From Lachnospiraceae bacterium UBA1748 (lineage in GTDB: Bacteria; Bacillota; Clostridia; Lachnospirales; Lachnospiraceae): a stretch of 10,013 bases of DNA. The position numbers and the translations under genes were made by a program. The notes under the pieces are model-generated. The model worked only from the letters and a program-made list of their open reading frames with translations. It did not search any database and was not told where the DNA came from. Positions within the stretch are counted from its first letter, which is position 1. Each line of letters starts with the position of its first letter. The stretch is taken from contig DCHQ01000034.1 of assembly GCA_002314855.1 (NCBI GenBank), forward strand, positions 1-10,013, in the 5' to 3' direction. Of the stretch, positions 1 to 6,983 are shown in pieces.

Positions 1-2
1 AT

Positions 3-50
3 TTTACTCCAGATGAAATAGAGGACTTCTATCTGGAAAGGCAGGAATAA
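3..50 (+). CDS. Possible C-terminal end of an upstream gene (partial)
   Basis: The frame beginning at base 3 is open from the left edge and ends at a TAA at 48-50, reading FTPDEIEDFYLERQE. The acidic, helical tail resembles residues 399-412 of the downstream lipoprotein (LSDEEIEEIYADSE), sharing the E-I-E and Y positions. The upstream gene could therefore be a paralogue of that lipoprotein that ends sooner. Only 15 codons are visible, so this could also be chance. No function can be given. Confidence 0.4.
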   Translation, partial: FTPDEIEDFYLERQE

Positions 51-62
51 TTCTGTCTTTCC
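35..62 (+). other. Hairpin over the stop codon of the upstream frame
   Basis: GGAAAGGCAG (35-44) pairs with CTGTCTTTCC (53-62) over ten positions with one G-U pair and an 8-base loop that contains the TAA stop. No T-run follows on the + strand; the next bases are TTAAAAAAA. It is therefore not a classical intrinsic terminator in that direction. It may be a weak terminator or a 3' end stabiliser for the upstream transcript. Confidence 0.45.
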
Positions 63-95
63 TTAAAAAAATATTTAAAAAGTGTGTCCATTTAC

Positions 96-125
96 TTGAC
101 TATGCTGCAGTGATTTAGATATGAT
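96..125 (+). promoter_or_regulatory. Sigma-A-type promoter for the acidic lipoprotein gene
   Basis: TTGACT at 96-101 and TATGAT at 120-125 are separated by 18 bases, close to the vegetative consensus. They lie about 32 bases upstream of the ATG at 158, leaving a short leader that contains the ribosome binding site. No operator-like repeat is obvious. Confidence 0.6.
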
Positions 126-144
126 TAAATTACATTTATAGTTT

Positions 145-151
145 GGAGGGG
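145..151 (+). promoter_or_regulatory. Ribosome binding site that sets the lipoprotein start
   Basis: GGAGGGG lies six bases upstream of the ATG at 158. An in-frame TTG at 143 overlaps this site and would put MEGKQ in front of the signal peptide, so the ATG at 158 is the real start. Confidence 0.85.
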
Positions 152-157
152 AAACAA

Positions 158-1522
158 ATGAAGAAAAAGGTTGTAGTAACATTATTAACAATTTGTATGT
201 TCAGTATGGGACTGGCTGGATGTAGTCCTAGTACTGAGCAGACCAGAGACATTCCGGAAATTGAAGAATCAGAAGAGTCAGATGAATATGATGAGGCATC
301 TGATGAAGATGAGGAAGAAACAAGAGCAGTTAGTGGAAGGCATCTTGATTCTGGGTGGCTTGAAAAGGTAAGGGAATATTGCTATGAGAATCAATATTCT
401 GAGCATTACGGCGTTTTTTCGTATTCGGAAGATATTCCAGGATCATTTGATGTTTATGCAGATGATGATGATATTTGGTATGTTAATTATACCAATGTTA
501 GAGGTAACAGCACGATTAGTATGAATCTTCATGATGCTACAGAAGAAATATCTGTATGTATTGACCTTCAGTATTCAGATGGTACAAGGTTTTATATATA
601 CGGCGAAAGCCTGGAATACAATCAGATAGAGTATTTCTTCGATAATCTTCTAACAGGCTCATGGGATACACTTGCGGAAGATTCTGCTTTGGAAGATCAT
701 GATGTAGAAGCAGATGCCAAAATACTTTATTCAAGATTTATTAATATGTCCGATGTTGCTTTTGGAAGAATGGACACAACTTTTGAAGAGTATGGTATTG
801 TTTTAGGCGATAAATATAGAAATATTGATCCTACAGAATGTTTAAGCGAAGAAGTAGAAATAGTTAATGATCACGTTTTCGAAAATGGCGTATGCAAGGA
901 CTGTGATATGAACTGGACTGATTATGTTAGATCAGCCATTGCTGAGCATGATTTGTATAGAGATGAAACAGATGGATGGGTTTCCGTATATGGACCAAAC
1001 GGTTATTTTAATATGTGTCCATCGGATTATGTACAACTTTCTGCAGATGAAGGATATGTACAGCTTTATTATCGAAATTACGCTGAAGATGCAGAAGCAA
1101 TGGAATTCCATTTTACTGCATATGGTTATAACCTGGATGAAGTATCATTACTCTTTTCTATCGATGATGAATATTATCCAATTAAGCAAGGCGTAGTCAC
1201 TTCTACGTATACATATGGTATGAGGATTGAATGCGCACCTAGTGAAGTGGCAGATATTATTTCTTCAAAAGATAGAATAATGGACGAAGCAGAGTTTTAT
1301 GTTGTTGTAGATAAGGAAGATGGTGATGGCAGCGAATGGTATGATCTCGATTTGTCAGATGAAGAGATAGAAGAGATTTATGCGGATTCAGAATGTACTT
1401 ATAGATCAAAAGAAGATGTATGTAATGCATTTTTGGAGCGTCGTGATAATTTCATTGATGCATTTGAAGGCTCTCTTAAATATCTGGATACTTCATTTGC
1501 AGATTATGGTATGACTTATTAA
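158..1522 (+). CDS. Acidic two-domain lipoprotein of unknown function
   Basis: A 454-residue protein whose N-terminus is a lipoprotein signal: MKKK, a hydrophobic stretch, then LAGC with the lipidated Cys at 22. It should therefore be anchored on the outer face of the membrane. Residues 30-55 form a Glu/Asp-rich tether. Two related halves follow, about 60-217 and 252-454. Each ends in a similar motif: FGRMDTTFEEYG (202-213) and GSLKYLDTSFADYG (438-451). A linker carries NGVCKDC (C246, C249), a CxxC pair resembling short zinc-binding linkers found in other clostridial surface proteins. I do not recognise the family, and no catalytic motif is visible. Both halves are rich in aromatic and acidic residues, which could suit binding of a cation, peptide or sugar, but this is speculative. 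It has its own promoter and a strong terminator, so it is probably a single-gene unit. Confidence 0.85.
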   Translation: MKKKVVVTLLTICMFSMGLAGCSPSTEQTRDIPEIEESEESDEYDEASDEDEEETRAVSGRHLDSGWLEKVREYCYENQYSEHYGVFSYSEDIPGSFDVYADDDDIWYVNYTNVRGNSTISMNLHDATEEISVCIDLQYSDGTRFYIYGESLEYNQIEYFFDNLLTGSWDTLAEDSALEDHDVEADAKILYSRFINMSDVAFGRMDTTFEEYGIVLGDKYRNIDPTECLSEEVEIVNDHVFENGVCKDCDMNWTDYVRSAIAEHDLYRDETDGWVSVYGPNGYFNMCPSDYVQLSADEGYVQLYYRNYAEDAEAMEFHFTAYGYNLDEVSLLFSIDDEYYPIKQGVVTSTYTYGMRIECAPSEVADIISSKDRIMDEAEFYVVVDKEDGDGSEWYDLDLSDEEIEEIYADSECTYRSKEDVCNAFLERRDNFIDAFEGSLKYLDTSFADYGMTY

Positions 1523-1551
1523 TTTATAAAGCTTGTTATGAACCAACGATG

Positions 1552-1600
1552 AAAAACGGTTTTGCAGGTGTGATAAGCACTTTGCAAAACCGTTTTTTTT
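1552..1600. terminator. Bidirectional intrinsic terminator between convergent genes
   Basis: AAAAACGGTTTTGCA (1552-1566) pairs perfectly with TGCAAAACCGTTTTT (1583-1597) around a 16-base loop. The right arm runs into eight T's (1593-1600), and the left arm starts with five A's, which give a U-run on the other strand. It lies 30 bases after the lipoprotein stop and 36 bases beyond the end of the AICAR transformylase gene, so it can end both transcripts. Confidence 0.9.
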
Positions 1601-1635
1601 GTTGAGTTTATATTACATTTATTTAATGCTATTAA

Positions 1636-2814
1636 TTAGTGGTGGAATAATCTGATTCCTGTAAATGCCATAACCATTCCGTACTCATCGCAGCGGCTAA
1701 TAACAGCGTCATCTCTGATAGATCCGCCTGGCTCAGCGATATAAGATACACCACTTCTCTTAGCTCTGTCGATGTTATCGAAGAATGGGAAGAATGCATC
1801 TGAACCAAGAGCTACACCTGTCTGCTGATCAAGCCATGCACGCTTCTCAGCATCTGTGAAGACTTCAGGCTTAACCTTGAAGAATTTCTGCCACTCACCT
1901 TCACGGAGTACATCCATATAGTTCTCTGTGATATAGTTATCAATTGCGTTATCTCTGTCTGCTCTACCGATGCCATCAGCGAACTGAAGCTCGAGTACCT
2001 TTGGACACTGACGAAGGAGCCAGTTATCAGCCTTGCTACCAGCAAGTCTTGTACAGTGTACACGTGACTGCTGACCAGCACCGATACCGATTGCCTGACC
2101 ATCCTTTACGTAGCATACTGAGTTAGACTGTGTATACTTGAGAGTGATAAGAGAGATGATAAGATCAATCTTAGCCTGCTCTGGAAGTTCCTTATTCTTT
2201 GTTACGATATTTGCAAGTAAATCATTGTTGATTGGGAGCTCGTTTCTTCCCTGCTCAAATGTGATTCCGTATACCTGCTTACGCTCGATTGGTTCAGGTA
2301 CATAGTTTGGATCGATCTGGATTACATTGTATCCACCCTTCTTCTTAGCCTTTAAAATCTCAAGAGCTTCTGGCTCATAACCTGGGGCAACAACGCCGTC
2401 AGATACTTCTCTCTTGATAAGCTTAGCTGTATCAACATCACATACATCAGAGAGGGCGATGAAATCACCAAATGAAGACATTCTGTCAGCGCCTCTAGCT
2501 CTAGCGTATGCGCTTGCAAGTGGAGAGAGATCACCAAGATCATCTACCCAGTAGATCTTCTTAAGTACATCTGAAAGTGGAAGACCTACAGCAGCACCTG
2601 CAGGTGATACGTGCTTGAATGAAGTAGCAGCTGGAAGACCTGTAGCCTCCTTAAGCTCCTTTACAAGCTGCCAGCCATTGAATGCATCTAGGAAGTTGAT
2701 GTATCCTGGCTTACCATTTAATACTGTTATTGGAAGATCAGCGCCATTCTCCATGAAGATTCTTGAAGGCTTCTGATTAGGGTTGCAACCATACTTTAAT
2801 TCTAATTCGTTCAT
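1636..2814 (-). CDS. purH: Stand-alone AICAR transformylase (PurH C-terminal-type)
   Basis: Catalyses formyl transfer from 10-formyl-tetrahydrofolate to AICAR (ZMP) to give FAICAR, the penultimate step of IMP synthesis, in the cytosol. The 392-residue protein has family hallmarks throughout: KYGCNPNQ at the N-terminus, SFKHVSPAGAA with the catalytic-type Lys67-His68 pair, KYTQSNSV, GAGQQSRVHCTRLAG, GSDAFFPF and AEPGGSIRD near the C-terminus. The N-terminal IMP cyclohydrolase domain of ordinary bifunctional PurH (about 520 residues) is absent; that activity is supplied by the gene just upstream. The ATG is preceded by AAGGAG at a six-base spacing. It is second in the operon, 90 bases after the cyclohydrolase gene with no terminator between them. 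The riboswitch in the leader should therefore control it through its own substrate. The symbol purH is used for the activity, although the architecture is the split form. Confidence 0.93.
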   Translation of the reverse strand: MNELELKYGCNPNQKPSRIFMENGADLPITVLNGKPGYINFLDAFNGWQLVKELKEATGLPAATSFKHVSPAGAAVGLPLSDVLKKIYWVDDLGDLSPLASAYARARGADRMSSFGDFIALSDVCDVDTAKLIKREVSDGVVAPGYEPEALEILKAKKKGGYNVIQIDPNYVPEPIERKQVYGITFEQGRNELPINNDLLANIVTKNKELPEQAKIDLIISLITLKYTQSNSVCYVKDGQAIGIGAGQQSRVHCTRLAGSKADNWLLRQCPKVLELQFADGIGRADRDNAIDNYITENYMDVLREGEWQKFFKVKPEVFTDAEKRAWLDQQTGVALGSDAFFPFFDNIDRAKRSGVSYIAEPGGSIRDDAVISRCDEYGMVMAFTGIRLFHH

Positions 2815-2904
2815 GATTTACTCCTTATTAATTTGTTTTAATTGTTATAAACTGTTTTCTATCAAGATTTTTATCTTTAACAAAGTTTTTTATGATTCTT
2901 ATTT

Positions 2905-3621
2905 TTACTGATTCTTGTTAATAATCTTTGTTGTAGCTTCGCCTGTTGCAATATCAATGAATCTTACAAAAAGTGATACCTTGTTGTCTTCGTTAAGATT
3001 GTTCCAAACCATCTCAGTGAACTCATCGATATTACCTGAGATCTCTACGAGCTTTGGCTCACCTTCGAATGAAGGAAGTGGATTGCCATCACCCATGTAT
3101 GTGTGGATGAAATGACCTTCACCTGCAACTGCTCCATCAAATGTATATGTATGTCTGTCACAGATATCAGGATTGCCGTAGTGGCTCTTAAGAATTGACA
3201 TAGAATAATCAAACTCGCCATTTTCAACGTGCATAAGACCTGAAATTCTAGGTGTGTAGTTAGGAGCATCATGCTCATACTTACGCTCTCTAAGAGACTC
3301 TTCAAATGTCTTACCAGCGCTCATTCCGTCATATACTGTATCTGTCTGGTCACCGTTAGTTACGATAGTATTATTGCCAAGAACTCTTACTGGCTTATAA
3401 ATAATAAGTTCAGGAGCAACTAAAAGTGTGCTAGGATCAAAAGCCTCCGTTCTGATACCTTCGCCTTCAACAGCAAAGATTCTGTTACGGCTACTAGCGC
3501 TTCTTCCCATAATGAAATAAGCTGTTACTGCATTCTTGCCATCAAGAGACTTACCAATGATAATACCTCTACCTGGGTATGCATTGCTCGAAAGTTCTTT
3601 GGCGATGTTAAGTTTCTCCAT
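2905..3621 (-). CDS. purO: IMP cyclohydrolase, PurO-type
   Basis: Closes the ring of FAICAR to form IMP, the last step of de novo purine synthesis. The 238-residue protein carries the signatures of the archaeal-type (PurO) IMP cyclohydrolase family: NAYPGRGI near residues 13-20, YFIMGRSASSRNR (35-47), and a TNGDQTDTVYDGM stretch (87-99) followed by FEESL. It is unrelated in sequence to the N-terminal domain of bacterial PurH. It is the first gene of the operon, with AGGAGG seven bases before the ATG, and comes immediately ahead of the stand-alone AICAR transformylase, so the two together replace PurH. Expression should depend on read-through of the riboswitch terminator at about 3673-3714. 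The pairing of a PurO-like enzyme with a transformylase lacking the cyclohydrolase domain supports both calls. Its exact activity in this organism is inferred from family and context. Confidence 0.9.
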   Translation of the reverse strand: MEKLNIAKELSSNAYPGRGIIIGKSLDGKNAVTAYFIMGRSASSRNRIFAVEGEGIRTEAFDPSTLLVAPELIIYKPVRVLGNNTIVTNGDQTDTVYDGMSAGKTFEESLRERKYEHDAPNYTPRISGLMHVENGEFDYSMSILKSHYGNPDICDRHTYTFDGAVAGEGHFIHTYMGDGNPLPSFEGEPKLVEISGNIDEFTEMVWNNLNEDNKVSLFVRFIDIATGEATTKIINKNQ

Positions 3622-3672
3622 TTTGAATCCTCCTAAAATGTTTTATATTGATTAATAAAGTTCCACGGCAAT

Positions 3673-3714
3673 AAAAAAACCGCAGAGAAATAAATACTAA
3701 TATTTCCCAGACGG
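3673..3714 (-). terminator. Riboswitch-controlled intrinsic terminator in the purO leader
   Basis: Read on the minus strand, CCGTCTGGGAAATA (from 3714) can pair with TATTTCTC-TGCGG, with an imperfect junction in the middle, and a run of seven T's (3679-3673) follows. The 5' arm is the same CCGTCTGGG segment that the riboswitch aptamer needs for its pseudoknot. Ligand-bound aptamer and terminator are thus mutually exclusive, giving an ON switch. Confidence 0.8.
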
Positions 3715-3785
3715 TCGGATACCAGGATATACTTCATGTGGTTGGTTCCACCTGCATATGCATTTCCGTCAGTTGTATATCCCTA
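3701..3785 (-). promoter_or_regulatory. ZTP (pfl-motif) riboswitch
   Basis: On the minus strand, GGATATAC (3782-3775) pairs perfectly with GTATATCC (3732-3725) to form P1. Inside it are AACTGACGG and an internal hairpin, GGTGG-aaccaa-CCACA, followed by GAAG. Downstream comes CCGTCTGGGAAA, matching the family's conserved CCGCCUGGG-type 3' segment. GACG (3770-3767) can pair with CGTC (3713-3710). The family consensus here, from memory, is GGCG with CGCC, so this is a compensatory G-C to A-U change that keeps the pseudoknot. ZTP riboswitches sense ZMP/ZTP, which build up when 10-formyl-THF is short, and commonly control purine and folate one-carbon genes. Placement directly before IMP cyclohydrolase and AICAR transformylase fits exactly. 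The boundaries are approximate. Confidence 0.87.
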
Positions 3786-3803
3786 ATATTTACTTATGAA
3801 TTG

Positions 3804-3833
3804 ATTATAACCAAATAGAGGGCGGTAAGTCAA
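3804..3833 (-). promoter_or_regulatory. Sigma-A-type promoter of the purO-purH operon
   Basis: On the minus strand, TTGACT (3833-3828) and TATAAT (3809-3804) are separated by 18 bases. Transcription would start around 3797, about 15 bases before the riboswitch P1 stem, so the whole aptamer is included in the leader. Confidence 0.8.
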
Positions 3834-3849
3834 CGCGTTGAGGCTTGGA

Positions 3850-3897
3850 TTTTTTCACAAAAACTAAAGGGGTTACGCTGTTTATATTAGTGAAAAA
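3850..3897. repeat. Inverted repeat between the divergent promoters
   Basis: TTTTTCAC (3851-3858) and GTGAAAAA (3890-3897) are a perfect 8-base inverted repeat with a 31-base spacer. The right arm ends where the -35 region of the VanZ-like gene would lie. It could be an operator or a loop-forming site, but the arms are A/T-rich and may be chance. The 3622-3955 interval is otherwise accounted for by the riboswitch, its terminator and the two promoters, and no gene is seen in it. Confidence 0.3.
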
Positions 3898-3918
3898 GTT
3901 TTGAGTGCAAATATGTAG

Positions 3919-3924
3919 TATAAT
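3919..3924 (+). promoter_or_regulatory. Probable -10 box for the VanZ-like gene
   Basis: TATAAT lies 31 bases upstream of the ATG. No good -35 hexamer is present at 16-18 bases; the TTGAGT at 3901 is only 12 bases away. The promoter may be weak or activator-dependent. Confidence 0.45.
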
Positions 3925-3955
3925 TATGAACAAGCTATATTAGGAGAGGTTTAAT

Positions 3956-4381
3956 ATGTTACAGGATTTATTGTTATATATAGTCATTTTGATAGCAAGA
4001 ATACATGGTTGGATTCTCAGCCTTAACGATGCTTATGAATACAATTTTTCGGATAAAGAATTACACTTTATTGTAATAGGTGTTCTTGGAATGTTAATAC
4101 TGCTTGTAACTTACCCAGTTTTCAAATGGCTGGCGAAGAAGCAGTATATATTACTGATTTCGTGGATATATGCATTTACGCTTGTTATAGTTATTGCATT
4201 CGCCATTGAAATTGGACAGCGAGTTACTCATACAGGAGCCATGGAATTCTCGGATATTGCTTTTGGCGCCGTCGGGTTTCTGGCGATGTTTATAGTGTAT
4301 GCATTTATACGAATGATAGTAAAAGTTAGTATCGCCTATATCTCCGGAAAATTTGGAACGAAAAATAAAGGTGAAGAATAA
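3956..4381 (+). CDS. VanZ-like family membrane protein
   Basis: A 141-residue integral membrane protein with four hydrophobic segments, at about residues 3-20, 37-55, 63-84 and 100-124. It carries the VanZ-family pattern: D33-K..H37 at the start of the second segment, E85-I-G-Q88, and D100 followed by a Gly-containing segment (FGAVGF). VanZ gives low-level teicoplanin resistance by an unresolved mechanism in the van cluster, but most family members are general membrane proteins of unknown role, so no drug resistance should be assumed here. AGGAGAGG stands six bases before the ATG. It diverges from the purine operon and lies 121 bases ahead of the ABC transporter genes, which have their own extended -10 box, so linkage to them is uncertain. 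Confidence 0.75.
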   Translation: MLQDLLLYIVILIARIHGWILSLNDAYEYNFSDKELHFIVIGVLGMLILLVTYPVFKWLAKKQYILLISWIYAFTLVIVIAFAIEIGQRVTHTGAMEFSDIAFGAVGFLAMFIVYAFIRMIVKVSIAYISGKFGTKNKGEE

Positions 4382-4444
4382 AGGTTTAGATTAGAAATGA
4401 CAGAAATTGGGGAGTATTAGTTAAGGCATATTTAAGTATGTATA

Positions 4445-4453
4445 TGATATAAT
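4445..4453 (+). promoter_or_regulatory. Extended -10 promoter before the ABC exporter operon
   Basis: TGATATAAT (4445-4453) fits the extended -10 form TGnTATAAT and lies 49 bases before the ATG at 4503. No clear -35 is visible, as is common for extended -10 promoters. It probably starts the transcript running through the exporter and redox genes. Confidence 0.55.
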
Positions 4454-4502
4454 TTAAACAGGTATTTTTGTTTTTTTACGAAGCTATGGAGGAGACTAAC
4501 GT

Positions 4503-5237
4503 ATGATACGAGGTGAACATTTGAAAATGGTATATGGAGGAACATTTACTTCAGTAGATGATCTTTCGTTTCATATCGGTAAGGGGGAAATAGTTGGCTT
4601 CGTAGGTCCTAATGGAGCAGGTAAGAGTACTACTATTAAGATGCTTACAGGTATTCTTAAGCCTACAGAGGGTAAGGCTGAGGTCAATGGCTTTGATATA
4701 GTAAAACAGCCTCTTGAGGCCAAAAGATCGCTGGCATATGTGGCTGATAATCCAGATATGTTATTACAGCTAAAGGGTATTGAATATATTAATTTCATTG
4801 CAGATATTTATGGTGTACCAGAATCAGAACGTAAGCAGAGAATAGATGAACTTGCAGAGCGTTTTGGTATATCCGATTCTTTAAATACAAGTATGCGTGA
4901 ATATTCGCATGGTATGAGACAAAAACTTATGATTATTGCAGCGCTTATACATAATCCACCAGCATGGATTCTTGATGAGCCTATGACAGGACTCGATCCT
5001 GCTGCAGCATTTGAGCTTAAGGAAATGATGCGTGAGCATGCAGCTAAGGGTAATTGTGTATTGTTCTCAACTCATGTACTTGAGGTTGCCGAGAAGCTTT
5101 GTGACAAGATTCTTATTATTAATCATGGACATGAATTATACCAGGGAACACTCGAGGATTTGGAAAAGCAGCATCCAGGAGTTGATCTTGAAAAGATATT
5201 CCTCGATATGATTAGTTATCGTAAGGAAGAAGATTAG
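4503..5237 (+). CDS. ABC exporter ATP-binding protein
   Basis: The 244-residue nucleotide-binding subunit of an ABC-2-type exporter, acting on the inner face of the membrane with the permease encoded next. Visible motifs are Walker A GPNGAGKST (35-43), a signature loop YSHGMRQ (134-140) of the non-canonical kind common in exporter ATPases of this branch, Walker B AWILDEP (154-160), D-loop GLDP (163-166) and the switch His191 in STHVLE. The usual Q-loop Gln is not seen where expected; the stretch reads YVADNPDML. This is typical of EcsA/YtrB-like ATPases, in which the position varies. GGAGGAG lies eight bases before the ATG. The substrate cannot be told from the sequence. Just 22 bases separate it from the permease gene, so the two are surely co-transcribed. 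Confidence 0.92.
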   Translation: MIRGEHLKMVYGGTFTSVDDLSFHIGKGEIVGFVGPNGAGKSTTIKMLTGILKPTEGKAEVNGFDIVKQPLEAKRSLAYVADNPDMLLQLKGIEYINFIADIYGVPESERKQRIDELAERFGISDSLNTSMREYSHGMRQKLMIIAALIHNPPAWILDEPMTGLDPAAAFELKEMMREHAAKGNCVLFSTHVLEVAEKLCDKILIINHGHELYQGTLEDLEKQHPGVDLEKIFLDMISYRKEED

Positions 5238-5259
5238 TTAATAAGCGAGGTATTAATAT

Positions 5260-6930
5260 ATGAAAAATGCTATTTCGCTTATGCGAGTGTTAACAAAAAA
5301 TGCAGAGATGCGAGTACCTAAAAAGGGTGGCAAGGGTTCTATGTACCTTGCGCTTGGTATTATTGCTATTAGCTGCATAATGATTCCCTGTTGTATTATA
5401 GTAGGCTTCGTTAGTTATATAATGACAGAGGCTCTTGTAATGGTTAATGCACCGGCAGCAGGACTTCAGGCTGAGATACATATAATGTCAGCTTTTTCTG
5501 TGGTTTTTGGTATGCTGGTTATTTTTAATATCCTGTTCTTCTCATCGGATAGAGAACATCTTATGCCTATGCCATTTCGAAGCCATGAAATACTGTTAGC
5601 TAAGTTCTTTTATTCATATATGGCCGAAAGTGTCATGGAATTCATGGTGCTAATCAGCATGTTCATAGGATTCTTTATTTCCTACGGCGTTCATGTATCA
5701 TACGGTATTAATATAGTGGGAATGATAAGTGCGTTTATAGGTGTGTTTGTTATTCCATTAGTTCCAATGGCTTACTGTGCCATTATTGGACTTGTGTTGC
5801 TGTATTGCCTTAGAGGCCTTAAGAATGGCAAGATATTTGGTCGTATTTCTACTATCACACTTATCGCGTTTACAGTTCTGTTCCTCTTTTCGTTTAGAAG
5901 TATGGGTGATATTACCATTGAGAATTATGTAAGCTCTCTGGCAAGTGGGGACAATGCATTTACCAATGTACTTGATAAGATTTTCTTTGTTGTACCATGG
6001 CTTATGAAAGCTGTTGTTGAAGGTAATATACTACATCTTCTTTTATATCTTGTTGGCAATATATTAGTGATAGCAGCAATGACAATTCTTGGTGTTTTCA
6101 CATATCAGCAGAGTCTTTATACTGTTGGTCGTCTTGGCTCAGGCAAGTCAAAGCTTAAGGATAATGGCAAGCATTCAAAGCAGAAAAGTGTATTTGCTTC
6201 TTATATGAAAAAAGAGTGGCTGGTTCTTACAAGAACAAGGGCATACAATGGCAACTGCGTATGGATTAATATGTTATGGCCAGTTCTTATGATAGGTTAT
6301 TATCTGTGGAATATGGAGAAGCCTGGTATGCAAAGGTTGCGTTTCTATTTTGCGCTTGGAACAGACAGAGCATATGTGCTGTTAGTAATAGTCATGATTA
6401 TGCTTGCATTCATTGCATCAGCCATGAATTCTTTGGCGTCATCGGCATTTACTCGTGAAGGCATGCACCTGGATTTAGTTAAATACATTCCAGTGCCTTA
6501 TAAGACTCAGCTTCTTGTAAAGGGATTAATAAGTATTCTTATTACATACCCAGGCCTGTTTTTATGCGTGTTAGTAGTTAAAGTAGTACTTCCACTTAAT
6601 CCCATATGGGTGTTAATTCTTGGTGTACTTATGCTGCTTTGCCTTATTATTACAACTATATCTGGATTATATTTAGATAGTTCTCATCCTCATTCAACCT
6701 GGGATGACGAATACAGTGCCCTTAGAGGTAATCTCAATTCATTCTTCGATATGGCGATAATAATGGTTATATCAGTGTTAGTTTGTGCACTTGGCTTCAT
6801 TGCATTTACATATACTAGTATTGGAGTTATAGGCTTTGTAATATTTGAGTTTGTTGTTACTGGTGTTATGGCACTGATACTATGCACAAAAGGATTTAAG
6901 ATGTGCATAAAGAATATGCAGGAATTATAA
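5260..6930 (+). CDS. ABC exporter permease, large two-half type
   Basis: A 556-residue membrane protein with roughly 10-12 hydrophobic segments, for example 28-55, 76-95, 124-142, 152-186, 198-212, 257-281, 334-350, 371-390, 423-443, 449-471, 498-518 and 521-541. It has the features of the Firmicutes putative ABC exporter family. The motif SSDREHLMPMPFRSHEILLAK (95-115) is echoed in the second half by FTREGMHLDLVKYIPVPYKT (397-416). These repeated Pro-x-Pro segments probably contact the ATPase. A charged loop (about 293-318) divides the halves. DSSHPHSTWDDEYSALRGN (473-491) matches the conserved acidic loop before the last helices. It pairs with the ATPase just upstream. The substrate is unknown; the following thiol-redox genes hint at, but do not prove, a link with export of a redox-active or cysteine-containing product. 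Confidence 0.88.
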   Translation: MKNAISLMRVLTKNAEMRVPKKGGKGSMYLALGIIAISCIMIPCCIIVGFVSYIMTEALVMVNAPAAGLQAEIHIMSAFSVVFGMLVIFNILFFSSDREHLMPMPFRSHEILLAKFFYSYMAESVMEFMVLISMFIGFFISYGVHVSYGINIVGMISAFIGVFVIPLVPMAYCAIIGLVLLYCLRGLKNGKIFGRISTITLIAFTVLFLFSFRSMGDITIENYVSSLASGDNAFTNVLDKIFFVVPWLMKAVVEGNILHLLLYLVGNILVIAAMTILGVFTYQQSLYTVGRLGSGKSKLKDNGKHSKQKSVFASYMKKEWLVLTRTRAYNGNCVWINMLWPVLMIGYYLWNMEKPGMQRLRFYFALGTDRAYVLLVIVMIMLAFIASAMNSLASSAFTREGMHLDLVKYIPVPYKTQLLVKGLISILITYPGLFLCVLVVKVVLPLNPIWVLILGVLMLLCLIITTISGLYLDSSHPHSTWDDEYSALRGNLNSFFDMAIIMVISVLVCALGFIAFTYTSIGVIGFVIFEFVVTGVMALILCTKGFKMCIKNMQEL

Positions 6931-6972
6931 TAGATATTTTTATATATGCGTTTGACTAGAAACGAAGAAAGC

Positions 6973-6977
6973 AGGAG
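6973..6977 (+). promoter_or_regulatory. Ribosome binding site selecting a TTG start
   Basis: AGGAG sits six bases before TTG at 6984. No in-frame ATG occurs before the signal peptide, and the TTG gives a well-formed lipoprotein leader, so a TTG initiation codon is well supported. Confidence 0.8.
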
Positions 6978-6983
6978 TAGATT

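Noticed and set aside
143..157. In-frame TTG extension of the acidic lipoprotein
   Set aside because: The TTG overlaps the GGAGGGG ribosome site, and the ATG at 158 gives a standard lipoprotein signal peptide.
924..1196. A 90-codon + strand open frame inside the lipoprotein gene
   Set aside because: It lies fully within a well-supported gene in another frame, has no ribosome site, and its composition looks like a frame shadow.
3901..3924. TTGAGT as the -35 box for the VanZ-like gene
   Set aside because: It is only 12 bases from TATAAT, too short for a working sigma-A promoter.
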